In this document: in pieces, positions 35,445 through 43,902 of the stretch | Position numbering within the stretch: position 1 is the first letter of the stretch | Layout of the letters: each line of letters opens with the position of its first letter | From: Paenibacillus sp. FSL K6-1096 | Lineage (GTDB): Bacteria > Bacillota > Bacilli > Paenibacillales > Paenibacillaceae | NCBI RefSeq assembly: GCF_037977055.1 | Contig: NZ_CP150274.1 | Span: 7,130,001 to 7,194,000 of the forward strand | Reading direction: 5' to 3' | Length of the DNA: 64,000 nucleotides | Notes under the pieces: model-generated | The model's input: only the letters and a program-made list of their open reading frames with translations | Databases searched by the model: none | What the model was told of the DNA's origin: nothing | Position numbers and translations under genes: made by a program

Positions 35445-36137
35445 ATGAACGACACACAGATTACAGAACACAAGCGCATATTGGTAGTGTTCCCGCATCC
35501 TGACGATGAGGCGTTTACAGCGGCTGGCACACTGGCGAAGTATATTGAGCTTGGCACTGAAGTGACCTATGCCTGCCTGACGCTCGGGGAGATGGGGCGG
35601 AATATGGGGATTCCTCCCTTCGCGAACCGGGTAACCTTACCGGAGATCCGCCGGGAGGAGCTGCGTGCTTCCTGCCATGCTATCGGGATACAGGACCTAA
35701 GAATGATGGGCTTTCACGATAAAATGATCGAGTTCGACGACCCGCGCCTGCTGGAGGATACAATATTGTCCTTACTTCAGGAGCTGGCTCCGTCTCTTGT
35801 CATTACATTCTATCCGGGTTACAGCGTACATCCTGACCACGATGCCACCGGAGCGGCGGTCATCCGGGCAGTCCATCGTCTGCCTGCCGCTGCCCGCCCG
35901 GTTGTCCATTGTTGCGCCTTCTCCATCGGCCATGAGGAGCATATCGGCCTCCCGGATGTACATGTCGATGTCACTGCATTCCTGGACAAGAAGATGGCCT
36001 CGATCCGCTCCCACCGTTCGCAATATCAGGCGGCCGAGCTTGTCGGCAGCCAGGAGCTGACGGAACAGGAGATCCTGCTCCGTTACGGGCAGGAAGCCTT
36101 CTGGACGTATCCACTGGATGCTCTGGATGCACAATAA
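35445..36137 (+). CDS. Second BshB2-like LmbE deacetylase
   Basis: This 230-residue zinc deacetylase is closely similar to the BshB2 at 31380. Both share PHPDDEA, TYACLTLGEMGRNMG, HDKMIEF and TFYPGYSVHPDHDATG. It keeps all metal and catalytic residues, so it should be active. It lacks a YojF partner and instead follows a LysR gene and precedes a sugar O-acetyltransferase. This hints at a specialised role, for example a bacillithiol-S-conjugate amidase acting with the adjacent exporter. That role is inferred. Confidence 0.8.
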   Translation: MNDTQITEHKRILVVFPHPDDEAFTAAGTLAKYIELGTEVTYACLTLGEMGRNMGIPPFANRVTLPEIRREELRASCHAIGIQDLRMMGFHDKMIEFDDPRLLEDTILSLLQELAPSLVITFYPGYSVHPDHDATGAAVIRAVHRLPAAARPVVHCCAFSIGHEEHIGLPDVHVDVTAFLDKKMASIRSHRSQYQAAELVGSQELTEQEILLRYGQEAFWTYPLDALDAQ

Positions 36138-36161
36138 TAAGAGAAGGTAGGAACAATAGAT

Positions 36162-36782
36162 ATGAATCCTATGAATCAGAAAGAGCGAATGCTCGCAGAG
36201 CTACCTTATAAAGCATGGCTCGACGGATTAATTGAGGAACGGACAGCTGCGCGGCGGCTGGTTCATCAGTTCAACAATCTGAGCCCCGATGCCCGTGAGG
36301 AGCAGGAGGCGGTAATCCGCAAGCTTTTCGGCCAGGTTGGGGAGATTGTACATATTGAAGCACCCTTCCGCTGCGATTATGGAAGCAACATCAGTGTGGG
36401 CAATAACTTCTATGCCAATTTCAACTGTACGATTCTCGATGTAGGCAAGGTGGTTATCGGCGATAACGTGATGTTCGCTCCGAATGTCTCGCTCTATACC
36501 GCCGGGCATCCGATCCACCCGGAATCCAGAAATTCCGGCTATGAGTACGGCATCGGTATCACAATCGGCAATAATGTCTGGCTCGGCGGTAATGTCATTG
36601 TGAATCCGGGCGTAACCATCGGGAACAATGTCGTCATCGGGGCCGGAAGTGTCGTCACGAAGGATATTCCTGATAACATGATCGCCGTAGGCAGTCCGTG
36701 CCGGGTCATCCGTGAGATCACGGAGGAGGACCGGAAATATTATTACAAGGATCGGGAGTTTGACGTTACGGATTACATGTAG
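36162..36782 (+). CDS. maa: Sugar O-acetyltransferase (maltose acetyltransferase family)
   Basis: This 206-residue left-handed beta-helix acetyltransferase has a Mac-type helical N-terminus (about 1-60) and hexapeptide repeats (ISVGNNFYANFNCTILDVGKVVIGDNV, ITIGNNVWLGGNVIVNPG). The catalytic His is likely the one in TAGHPIHPESR. Relatives acetylate maltose, glucose or galactosides. It lies 24 bp after the BshB2-like gene and ends at a terminator, so it closes this operon. Confidence 0.85.
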   Translation: MNPMNQKERMLAELPYKAWLDGLIEERTAARRLVHQFNNLSPDAREEQEAVIRKLFGQVGEIVHIEAPFRCDYGSNISVGNNFYANFNCTILDVGKVVIGDNVMFAPNVSLYTAGHPIHPESRNSGYEYGIGITIGNNVWLGGNVIVNPGVTIGNNVVIGAGSVVTKDIPDNMIAVGSPCRVIREITEEDRKYYYKDREFDVTDYM

Positions 36783-36803
36783 ATGATAAGGCTATATAAG
36801 AGA

Positions 36804-36834
36804 AATGCTCCCATGCAGTTTGGGGGCATTTTTG
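36804..36834 (+). terminator. Rho-independent terminator
   Basis: AATGCTCCCA pairs with TGGGGGCATT (one G-U) and is followed by a T run, 22 bp after the acetyltransferase. Confidence 0.8.
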
Positions 36835-36891
36835 GTGTGAACAATTGTCTGAGGATAAGAAGCTATAGGTTAGCGGGAATTAAGCAGATTA

Positions 36892-36946
36892 ACAAACGAT
36901 TTCACAGATTTGGGGGCCTTCGGATTCGCAAGCCCGGTGCTATCAT
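36892..36946 (+). promoter_or_regulatory. Regulon motif and -10 upstream of the beta-mannosidase gene
   Basis: ACAAACGATTTCACAG at 36892-36907 lies 49 bp (start to start) before TATCAT at 36941. No TTGACA-like -35 is present, as expected for an activator-dependent promoter. A cre-like TGTAAGCGTATTAA at 36974-36987 matches 12 of 14 cre positions and would lie just inside the transcript. Confidence 0.6.
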
Positions 36947-37056
36947 TGGTATGAAACGTTACGCATTGCGGATTGTAAGCGTATTAACGGGCTGGTGCCA
37001 GAGCCGTGCCTGGTTAGAGTCAGCGTCAAATTACCAGGGTCTGGGGGAGCGGAATA

Positions 37057-39702
37057 ATGAGAGAAATTCTGTTGAATGAAATGAACTGGGAAGTTAAAGG
37101 TTATTGGCCTTGGGTGCCATTGAAGGGTACAAGTATGGAGCTTGGTCAGGAACTAATGGGCGTGACCGACTGGATGCCGGCAACTGTGCCGGGGGGAGTT
37201 CATTACGATCTCTACAGACAGGGCTGGATTCCCAATCCCTATGAAGATTTGAACAGTTTGAGCTGCGAATGGGTAGAGAACCGCTGGTGGGTGTACCGTA
37301 TGACCCTGCAGCAACCAGAGTTGAAGGGGGCCAGAATGGAGCTGGTCTTTCAGGGGCTTGATTATGAAGCGGCGGTATACGCTGATCATATCCTGCTTGG
37401 GGAGCATAAGGGAATGTTTGAGCCGGCTGTGTTTGATGTCACAGAGCTGCTCTCCGTTAGAGAGAATCTGGTGATATCTGTGCTTCTGAAGCAGGCACCC
37501 GATGAAATGGGGCAAATCGGCAAAACCTCGGCCACCTTCACGCAGAAAAGCCGTTTCAATTATAAGTGGGATTTCTCAACCCGGCTGGTTAACGCCGGAA
37601 TCTGGGATGATGTATTGCTAAGGATACATGAGGATTGCTCATGGGGCGAAATGTCCATCACAACCCATGCAGAGTTTGAAGAGGACGGCAGCACTAAGGC
37701 AACTGGAAGTATTGAAATACAGGCTGCCGTCCTAAGCATGACTGGAGCAGAACCTGCCCGGAAACTGATGGCGCAGATTACCTGCGCTGATCCCGTAGGT
37801 AATCAGCTGCTGATGCAGACGCATCCCGTCTGTGCCGGCACGCTGCTCAAGACCATTCTTGATGTCCCTGAACCTGAGCTATGGTATCCGAACGGTTACG
37901 GGGCACAGCCGCTCTACAGCCTTGAACTGAAGCTGCTGGATGAAGACGGGAAGCCGCTGGATACACGGGTGATCAGAACCGGAATCCGCAGGCTTGAGTA
38001 TATCCGCAACGTTGACAGTCCTGACAATGCTCTGCCCTATACAGTGGTCATAAACGGCCGCAGGATCTATATGAAAGGGGTGAATATGACACCTCTGGAC
38101 CATCTCTACGGCAATGTATCCGTTGAGCAGTATCAGCTGATGGTCCGTCTAATGAAAGCGGCTCACGTTAATCTTGTCCGGGTGTGGGGCGGCGGGATCA
38201 TTGAGAAGGAGGTCTTCTACGACCTATGTGATGCCAATGGCATTATGGTCTGGCAGGAATTCATCCAGTCGAGCTCGGGGATTGATAATATACCTTCCAA
38301 GCGCCCGGAATTCCTTGAGCTGCTGCATAGGTCTGCCCGCTCCGCACTCTGTGTGAAGCGCAATCATGTCGCCTTGACGATATGGAGCGGCGGAAATGAG
38401 TTAATGAGCGAGCCGAACAAGCCGTCGGACATAAGCGATTCCAATCTGGCAATGCTGATGGAGCTGGTCGGGCAGAACGATCCGCAGCGGCTGTTTCTCC
38501 CAACCTCGGCTTCCGGACCGGTGGAGTATATTACGGAGACTAAGGGGCAGGGACATGATGTTCATGGTCATTGGAAGTATATGGGGAACCCGTATCACTA
38601 CGAGTTATACGGCAGCAACGACAATCTGCTGCACAGTGAATTCGGGGCAGACGGGCTGAGTTCACTCAAGAGTCTGGAGAAATTCCTGGGTACAGACAAC
38701 CGCCAGCCGGTCTCTATGGAGAATAGTGCAGTCTGGAGACATCACGGGGAGTGGTGGGATACGCTGAGCCGGGATGAAGAAATATTCGGCAGCCTGACGG
38801 ATCTGGCGCAATTCTCCGCCTGCAGCCAGTGGATTCAGGCCGAGGGAATCCGCTTCGTGCTGGAGGCCAACCGGCGGCGCAAATTCCGAAACAGCGGAAG
38901 TATTGTCTGGCAGCTCAACGAACCTTGGCCGAACGTGTCCTGTACCAATCTGGTCGATTATTATGGTGAACCGAAGATGGCCTACCACTGGATGAAGATG
39001 GCCTTCCGCCCGCTGCATGTATCACTGGACTACCGGAGCCTGCTGCTTACACCCGGTACCGCTTTCCATGGAGATGTATATATACATGGCTGGGAAGGGG
39101 GCAAGCTTGAAGCGGAGGCGGTAGTCCTGGATGCAGCGGGCCGGTGCCTGCACCGGCAACGATTCGTCACCCGGGGAGACAGAGACCGGGCAGTGTGCGC
39201 CGGGAGCCTGAATTTCACAGTACCTGAGCAGGAGGACCGGTTATATTTCATCCGATTGACCTTGGTGAACGGTGAAGCTGAACCCCAGCAGAATATATAT
39301 TTATTCTCTACCGCCAGGCAGCATCTGTACGCGCCGGCGTTATCGCTTGCAGGCGGCAATCTTCAGGTGCGCCAGGAGAACAGGTGGCTGCCCACTGATA
39401 GCGGAGAGCTGAGTCTGCAAGCCTGCTTCACAGTATTGAATATAGGCAGTGAAGTGCTCCTTCACGTACATGCCCAAGAGGAGGGGAACCGCTACTGGAT
39501 GGAAGCAGAAGAACAGTTCCTGACCTTGTTCCCGGGTGAGGCAAGAACGGTGAGTGTGATCTGTACACCAAAGCAGGCGGGAGGATTCCTGGCAGGGGAG
39601 AATCACAGCATCTCGGATGACTTGCCAAATGTTCAATTCCATTCGTTCCTGAGTGCCCAAGGCACAAGCATACTGGAGGGAGGACATAAGAATCATGGGT
39701 GA
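37057..39702 (+). CDS. GH2 beta-mannosidase
   Basis: This 881-residue enzyme has the beta-mannosidase GH2 layout: an N-terminal sugar-binding domain (VPGGVHYDLYRQGWIPNPYE, a typical beta-mannosidase block), an Ig-like domain and a TIM barrel. The acid/base is Glu448 in WSGGNEL and the nucleophile Glu528 in HSEFG. It lacks a signal peptide, so it releases mannose from imported beta-mannosides in the cytoplasm. It overlaps the serine hydrolase gene by 8 bp, which implies coupled translation. Confidence 0.88.
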   Translation: MREILLNEMNWEVKGYWPWVPLKGTSMELGQELMGVTDWMPATVPGGVHYDLYRQGWIPNPYEDLNSLSCEWVENRWWVYRMTLQQPELKGARMELVFQGLDYEAAVYADHILLGEHKGMFEPAVFDVTELLSVRENLVISVLLKQAPDEMGQIGKTSATFTQKSRFNYKWDFSTRLVNAGIWDDVLLRIHEDCSWGEMSITTHAEFEEDGSTKATGSIEIQAAVLSMTGAEPARKLMAQITCADPVGNQLLMQTHPVCAGTLLKTILDVPEPELWYPNGYGAQPLYSLELKLLDEDGKPLDTRVIRTGIRRLEYIRNVDSPDNALPYTVVINGRRIYMKGVNMTPLDHLYGNVSVEQYQLMVRLMKAAHVNLVRVWGGGIIEKEVFYDLCDANGIMVWQEFIQSSSGIDNIPSKRPEFLELLHRSARSALCVKRNHVALTIWSGGNELMSEPNKPSDISDSNLAMLMELVGQNDPQRLFLPTSASGPVEYITETKGQGHDVHGHWKYMGNPYHYELYGSNDNLLHSEFGADGLSSLKSLEKFLGTDNRQPVSMENSAVWRHHGEWWDTLSRDEEIFGSLTDLAQFSACSQWIQAEGIRFVLEANRRRKFRNSGSIVWQLNEPWPNVSCTNLVDYYGEPKMAYHWMKMAFRPLHVSLDYRSLLLTPGTAFHGDVYIHGWEGGKLEAEAVVLDAAGRCLHRQRFVTRGDRDRAVCAGSLNFTVPEQEDRLYFIRLTLVNGEAEPQQNIYLFSTARQHLYAPALSLAGGNLQVRQENRWLPTDSGELSLQACFTVLNIGSEVLLHVHAQEEGNRYWMEAEEQFLTLFPGEARTVSVICTPKQAGGFLAGENHSISDDLPNVQFHSFLSAQGTSILEGGHKNHG

Positions 39703-41797
39703 ACCATTGTGTTTTGTACCAGGGCCATTCGTACCGCTAAGCCGGTACGTTCAGAACGGCGGGCTTGAGCCCGTCACCATTCCGGTTAGCCGGGCAGTGG
39801 CGGATTATTTAAGATGGCATCACTCCATTCTGAAGCTGGCCTGTCAGCACGGCGGCGAAGTGACCTACCTTAACGCAAGGTGGTCCACACTGTATGAAGA
39901 TACCGTTGAAGCTGAAGCAACAGCAGGGAACAGTAATGCTGCAGAAGCTGTATTCGTGCTTGTCAGCCCGCTGCTTACCAATATGTTCCCTGTCGTAACG
40001 CACTGGGATAACCATTCAGCAGCGGGAAGAGGCAGGTTCCGCTATGGTGGAACAGACGGTATTGGAACGCTGCGCATGGACGAAGCGGGGAAGCAGGTTG
40101 TTTCTGAGCATATAAGGCTCTATAACACCGATGAGGACAGCCCTTATGTATATAACACTGCAGATTATGAGCTGTTTGGGGAAGATGGATCGGAGAGAAC
40201 GCTGAAAACTCCGCAATACGAGCACTACATCGGGGACCGCTACAGTCTGTATGCAGTCGATGATTTGGTTGCTGTATCCTTGAGTGACCGTATGCTCAAG
40301 AGCTTTGGATATCCTGTGGTTTTCATTAATGAATCCAGAGAGGAAGGAGCGCTGGTAGTTGATGCACCAGTATTCCAGCTGATCAGCAACAGTCTGCTGG
40401 TTTCGGAGGACCGGCACAGCCTGGCTTCCTATCTTCTCCCGCCTTATTGGGATCCGGCGAACTCCAATCGTTATCCGCTGCTGTTCAATGGGTATTACGA
40501 CGCCAATGAGAATACCTTCAGTACAGTGGGTCCTTCCTTTCTGGAGATTATAGGGAAGACGCTCGCCAGCACGGGCAGGGGAGCGGTTGGCATTCTCTGG
40601 AACGGAGGAGGCTACATCGGAAGCCGTTCTCTGCAGGGCTCAGTCTACGGGGGCATCGGGGCGGCAATTGCCAGAGCCCGGGACCGCTATGACGGCGATG
40701 CAGAGCGGGTAGTGGCTGTAGGAGGTTCACGCGGCGGATTGACTGCACTGCTGGCCGGAGGCAACCCATATCGGTTGCCTTACCGGGTACGTTATACACT
40801 ATGCTACGCACCGCCGCTGATTCTTAACGGGTTTTCCCGCGAGCATGCGGATGGCCCCTGTCCGCTGATCTGGCATGTAGCAGAGGCGGACACCGGTTAC
40901 CGTGACATCTGGAAGCATAACTGGCGGCATCCGGAGACCGGCTGTAACGCGGTTGAGACGCTTCTGTGGACTTTAACAGGTGAAGGCGACACCGGACGTA
41001 TGAAAGAAGCTGCCGGTCTGGAGTCCGAGTTCTTCCTGTCGGGACTGAAGGCGAGCGGTACGAAGCTGCTGATCAACCACGGGACACATGATGCCTTCAC
41101 TTTGAGCCGCTTCAGCTTTGCTTATGCTGCTTTGGCCCGAAGCTATGGCATTCCGCTGCGGCATGAGATTGGCTACCGTTTCGGCCATAACAACTGTACG
41201 GATCTTTATGAACAGGCAGCCCAATGCCTGAAGGCGCTGCTGCAGGATCAGGAGCTTGAATTCTCAGGAACGATTCATTACCGCAGACGAAGTCCGGCTG
41301 CAGGAGAATGGGAACAGGCGGAACGGTTTAGTCCGGAACGTCAGCCTGTTTTTCTGGAGGCACCGAAGTTCGTACCCGAAGGCAGCCCGGTAGCCTGGAC
41401 ACTGTATGGAGAGCAAGGCATGGAGTACCGGCTGGAGCTGGACAGGCTGGACCAGCAGGCCTGGGAACAGAACAAGCAGGTGATCCGTAATAAGCGCATC
41501 AGCCTGGCGTGCGGGTTCTTGCCGGAGAAGGGACATCCCCTTGAAGTGTGCTCGTGGCAGGATGGGATAAGCCCCTCCACTGAACGGTTAAGCACAGGGT
41601 ATTATCTGTACGTGTTGTCCTACAGGCTGCTGGGTGAACGGAGCTGGACCGAGATCTCGCCTTCCCGGGTACCGCAGCCCGGTGCAGAGCCGCAGTCGGT
41701 TCTCCGCGTTCTGGAGGAGCAGCCCAACCCGGCAAGCGAGTCCTTCCGTGCGGAAGCGGCTGTTCAGTGCATCGGCTGCGGGCTGTCTGAAGCGTGA
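39695..41797 (+). CDS. Large putative serine hydrolase of an unfamiliar family
   Basis: This 700-residue protein has no signal peptide. The clearest motif is a nucleophile elbow VGGSRGG with Ser345; Asp466 (NHGTHDAF) and His498 (RFGHNN) come in the right order for an alpha/beta-hydrolase triad. The 340 residues before the elbow and about 200 after the histidine are beta-rich and match nothing I recall, so the resemblance to S9 peptidases or glucuronoyl esterases is only general. ATG at 39695 is chosen because it lies within the 3' end of the mannosidase gene behind GGAGGGAGG. The context suggests an esterase that removes acyl groups from the glycan. Confidence 0.6.
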   Translation: MGEPLCFVPGPFVPLSRYVQNGGLEPVTIPVSRAVADYLRWHHSILKLACQHGGEVTYLNARWSTLYEDTVEAEATAGNSNAAEAVFVLVSPLLTNMFPVVTHWDNHSAAGRGRFRYGGTDGIGTLRMDEAGKQVVSEHIRLYNTDEDSPYVYNTADYELFGEDGSERTLKTPQYEHYIGDRYSLYAVDDLVAVSLSDRMLKSFGYPVVFINESREEGALVVDAPVFQLISNSLLVSEDRHSLASYLLPPYWDPANSNRYPLLFNGYYDANENTFSTVGPSFLEIIGKTLASTGRGAVGILWNGGGYIGSRSLQGSVYGGIGAAIARARDRYDGDAERVVAVGGSRGGLTALLAGGNPYRLPYRVRYTLCYAPPLILNGFSREHADGPCPLIWHVAEADTGYRDIWKHNWRHPETGCNAVETLLWTLTGEGDTGRMKEAAGLESEFFLSGLKASGTKLLINHGTHDAFTLSRFSFAYAALARSYGIPLRHEIGYRFGHNNCTDLYEQAAQCLKALLQDQELEFSGTIHYRRRSPAAGEWEQAERFSPERQPVFLEAPKFVPEGSPVAWTLYGEQGMEYRLELDRLDQQAWEQNKQVIRNKRISLACGFLPEKGHPLEVCSWQDGISPSTERLSTGYYLYVLSYRLLGERSWTEISPSRVPQPGAEPQSVLRVLEEQPNPASESFRAEAAVQCIGCGLSEA

Positions 41798-41812
41798 GCA
41801 ATAAGTAGCTTT

Positions 41813-41867
41813 ACAAACGCTTTCGCAGGGTTACCGGATTTCGGGTTTCGGGAGGAAGCGCTATCCT
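41813..41867 (+). promoter_or_regulatory. Regulon motif and -10 upstream of the CUT1 transporter
   Basis: ACAAACGCTTTCGCAG at 41813-41828 lies 49 bp before TATCCT at 41862. The -35 region is poor. An AAGCGCT palindrome overlaps the -10 and could be a repressor or cre-like site. The motif starts 126 bp before the permease start codon. Confidence 0.6.
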
Positions 41868-41938
41868 GTAGGTATAACACCGATACAACCCCTGGCCCGA
41901 ATGAATCAACAGCTTCGGGAGGAAGGAAGGACAGAAGC

Positions 41939-42871
41939 ATGATTGGAAGAATGATTGAACCACAGCCTTTAATGGCTAAGAGGAAGAACCGGAATCCGGT
42001 GCAGCGTCTGTTCAGAGATTGGTCATCCTGGATACTGATAGTACCAACAGTGTTTGTCTTTTTCTTTTTTTCCTGGCAACCGCTCGTCAAAGGGATTGTG
42101 CTCTCTTTCTTCAACACTGAGGGCTATAATGCTGTAAGCTTTGCCGGACTGCAGAACTACAAGGATGTAATTCAGAATTCGGCGTTTCAGCAGACACTGG
42201 CCAATTCATTTCTGTATGTCATCTGGTCGCTGCTGATCGGCTTTGCCATCCCTATCATAGTCGCTGTTGTAATTAATGAACTCAGACATGGGAAGTCATT
42301 TTTCCGGTTTTCCGTCTTTTTTCCCAGTATGGTTCCCGGTATTGCGGCCTCTATGTTATGGATGTTCCTGTTTGAGCCCGGACAGGGCGGTGTGCTGAAT
42401 ATGATGCTGAGTGCCTTGGGCTTCCCGGTACAGCAATGGCTCCAGGACCCGCAGATGACCATTATGCTGATTGTATTCACGATCACCTGGCGGAATTTCG
42501 GAGGGACGGTGCTGCTCTATCTGGCAAGCCTCCAGAGCATCAACCGTGACCTGTATGAAGCGGCGTCGATCGACGGTGCCCGTGTATGGCGGCGCTTCAG
42601 CAGCATTACTCTTCCGCAAATTTCCAGCATGATCGGACTGATGATGATTCTGCAGATCAGCGGGGTATTTCAGATCTTCAATGAACCGCTGGTGATGACG
42701 GAGGGCGGACCGAATAATGCCTCAATGACGCTGATGCTGCAGAGCTATTATTATGCGTTCCGGAGCTTTGAAGCAGGACACTCCATGGCGCTGGGGGTTA
42801 TTACTTTTCTTGTCCTGATGGTGCTTACCGTTATTTATTTCAGGCTGGATAAGAAATTGAACAGGGAGTAG
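41939..42871 (+). CDS. CUT1-family sugar ABC permease (UgpA-like)
   Basis: This 310-residue permease has six helices, with the first at about 30-50 after a basic N-terminus. The EAA loop is YEAASIDGARVWRRFSSITLPQ at about 200-222. A long GGAGGAAGGAAGG region precedes the start. With the next two genes it forms the importer of the second glycan locus; no ATPase gene is present. Confidence 0.88.
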   Translation: MIGRMIEPQPLMAKRKNRNPVQRLFRDWSSWILIVPTVFVFFFFSWQPLVKGIVLSFFNTEGYNAVSFAGLQNYKDVIQNSAFQQTLANSFLYVIWSLLIGFAIPIIVAVVINELRHGKSFFRFSVFFPSMVPGIAASMLWMFLFEPGQGGVLNMMLSALGFPVQQWLQDPQMTIMLIVFTITWRNFGGTVLLYLASLQSINRDLYEAASIDGARVWRRFSSITLPQISSMIGLMMILQISGVFQIFNEPLVMTEGGPNNASMTLMLQSYYYAFRSFEAGHSMALGVITFLVLMVLTVIYFRLDKKLNRE

Positions 42872-42876
42872 AAGCC

Positions 42877-43761
42877 ATGAAAACAAATGAAGCTTACGGC
42901 ATTATCGGCAATATAGAATACAGTTCACCCTGGATGCGCCTGTTGTACTGGAGCTTGTTCATTCTTATGCTGGCGCTCGCCGCTGTCTGTATCCTGCCTC
43001 CGGTATGGATCATGCTCTCAAGCCTGAAGGACATTAAGGAGTTCTATGCGATTCCGCCCACCTTGATTCCCCGCACCTTTGATATCGGCAAGCTGTGGGA
43101 GACCTGGCAGGAGTTCAATTTTCTCACTTACTATCTGAATACTGCCGGCCTGGCTGCCGGCTCTGTATTGTTCTGTCTCACCTTTAACGGGCTGGCCGGG
43201 TATTTCTTCTCTAAGCTGAAGCCACGCGGGAGCGCACTGCTGTTCGTTCTGATTGTATGGACGATGATGGTTCCGAATACGGTGGGGATGGTGCCGCTGT
43301 TCAAGAACCTGATTGATTTCCCGCTGCTGCATTTGAATCTGACCAATACCTTCTGGCCGATGTGGTTCATGGCTGCTGCGAATCCGGTGGTGATTCTGAT
43401 CTTCAAGAACTTCTTCGACACCATTCCACAGGCGCTGCTGGAAGCGGCCAAGATAGACGGGGCAAGCACCCTCGGCATCTTCATCCGGGTAATTCTTCCG
43501 CTTAGCAGTCCGGTCATGGCTACAATTACGATACTTACTATGAATAGTGTGTGGCAGGATTTCTTTTGGCCCTTCATGGTTCTGAAGGATACATCGACCT
43601 GGTCAGTAATTGTGGCCATCTATAATTTGAAAGCGACATTACCGCAGGACATTCAGTTTATTGCCCTGACGTTTGCTATCCTGCCGCCAATTGTGCTGTT
43701 TATTTTCTTCCAAAGATTCATTATGAACGGACAAGCTCTCGGCGGCAGCATTAAAGGTTAA
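42877..43761 (+). CDS. CUT1-family sugar ABC permease (UgpE-like)
   Basis: The partner permease has 294 residues. Its EAA loop is LEAAKIDGASTLGIFIRVILPLSSP at about 188-212, and it ends FQRFIMNGQALGGSIKG, the usual UgpE/MalG-type C-terminus. It starts 6 bp after the first permease. A motif-bearing promoter follows before the binding-protein gene, so the binding protein can also be expressed separately. Confidence 0.88.
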   Translation: MKTNEAYGIIGNIEYSSPWMRLLYWSLFILMLALAAVCILPPVWIMLSSLKDIKEFYAIPPTLIPRTFDIGKLWETWQEFNFLTYYLNTAGLAAGSVLFCLTFNGLAGYFFSKLKPRGSALLFVLIVWTMMVPNTVGMVPLFKNLIDFPLLHLNLTNTFWPMWFMAAANPVVILIFKNFFDTIPQALLEAAKIDGASTLGIFIRVILPLSSPVMATITILTMNSVWQDFFWPFMVLKDTSTWSVIVAIYNLKATLPQDIQFIALTFAILPPIVLFIFFQRFIMNGQALGGSIKG

Positions 43762-43773
43762 TGTCATCCGATC

Positions 43774-43829
43774 ACAAACCATTTCACAGTTTTGCCCAGT
43801 AGGGCGTTGCAGAGGACGCATGGTAAGAT
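43774..43829 (+). promoter_or_regulatory. Regulon motif and -10 upstream of the binding-protein gene
   Basis: ACAAACCATTTCACAG at 43774-43789 lies 50 bp before TAAGAT at 43824. It starts 129 bp before the TTG start of the binding protein. A second possible promoter, TTTACA (43853) with TATAAG (43875), lies further down. Confidence 0.58.
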
Positions 43830-43845
43830 GATTTCGGAATCAAAG

Positions 43846-43858
43846 AAAGCGCTTTACA
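43846..43858. promoter_or_regulatory. cre-like palindrome
   Basis: AAAGCGCTTT with flanking ACA resembles a CcpA box, though outer positions deviate (about 11 of 14). It lies about 10-20 bp inside the transcript predicted from the -10 at 43824, a position suited to road-block repression. Confidence 0.4.
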
Positions 43859-43902
43859 AAGGGCAAGGTTTTGCTATAAGAATAATCATAGGGGGAATTA
43901 CA

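Noticed and set aside
36783..37079. 98-codon open frame between the acetyltransferase and beta-mannosidase genes
   Set aside because: It runs through a terminator and the promoter motif at 36892 and lacks a ribosome site.
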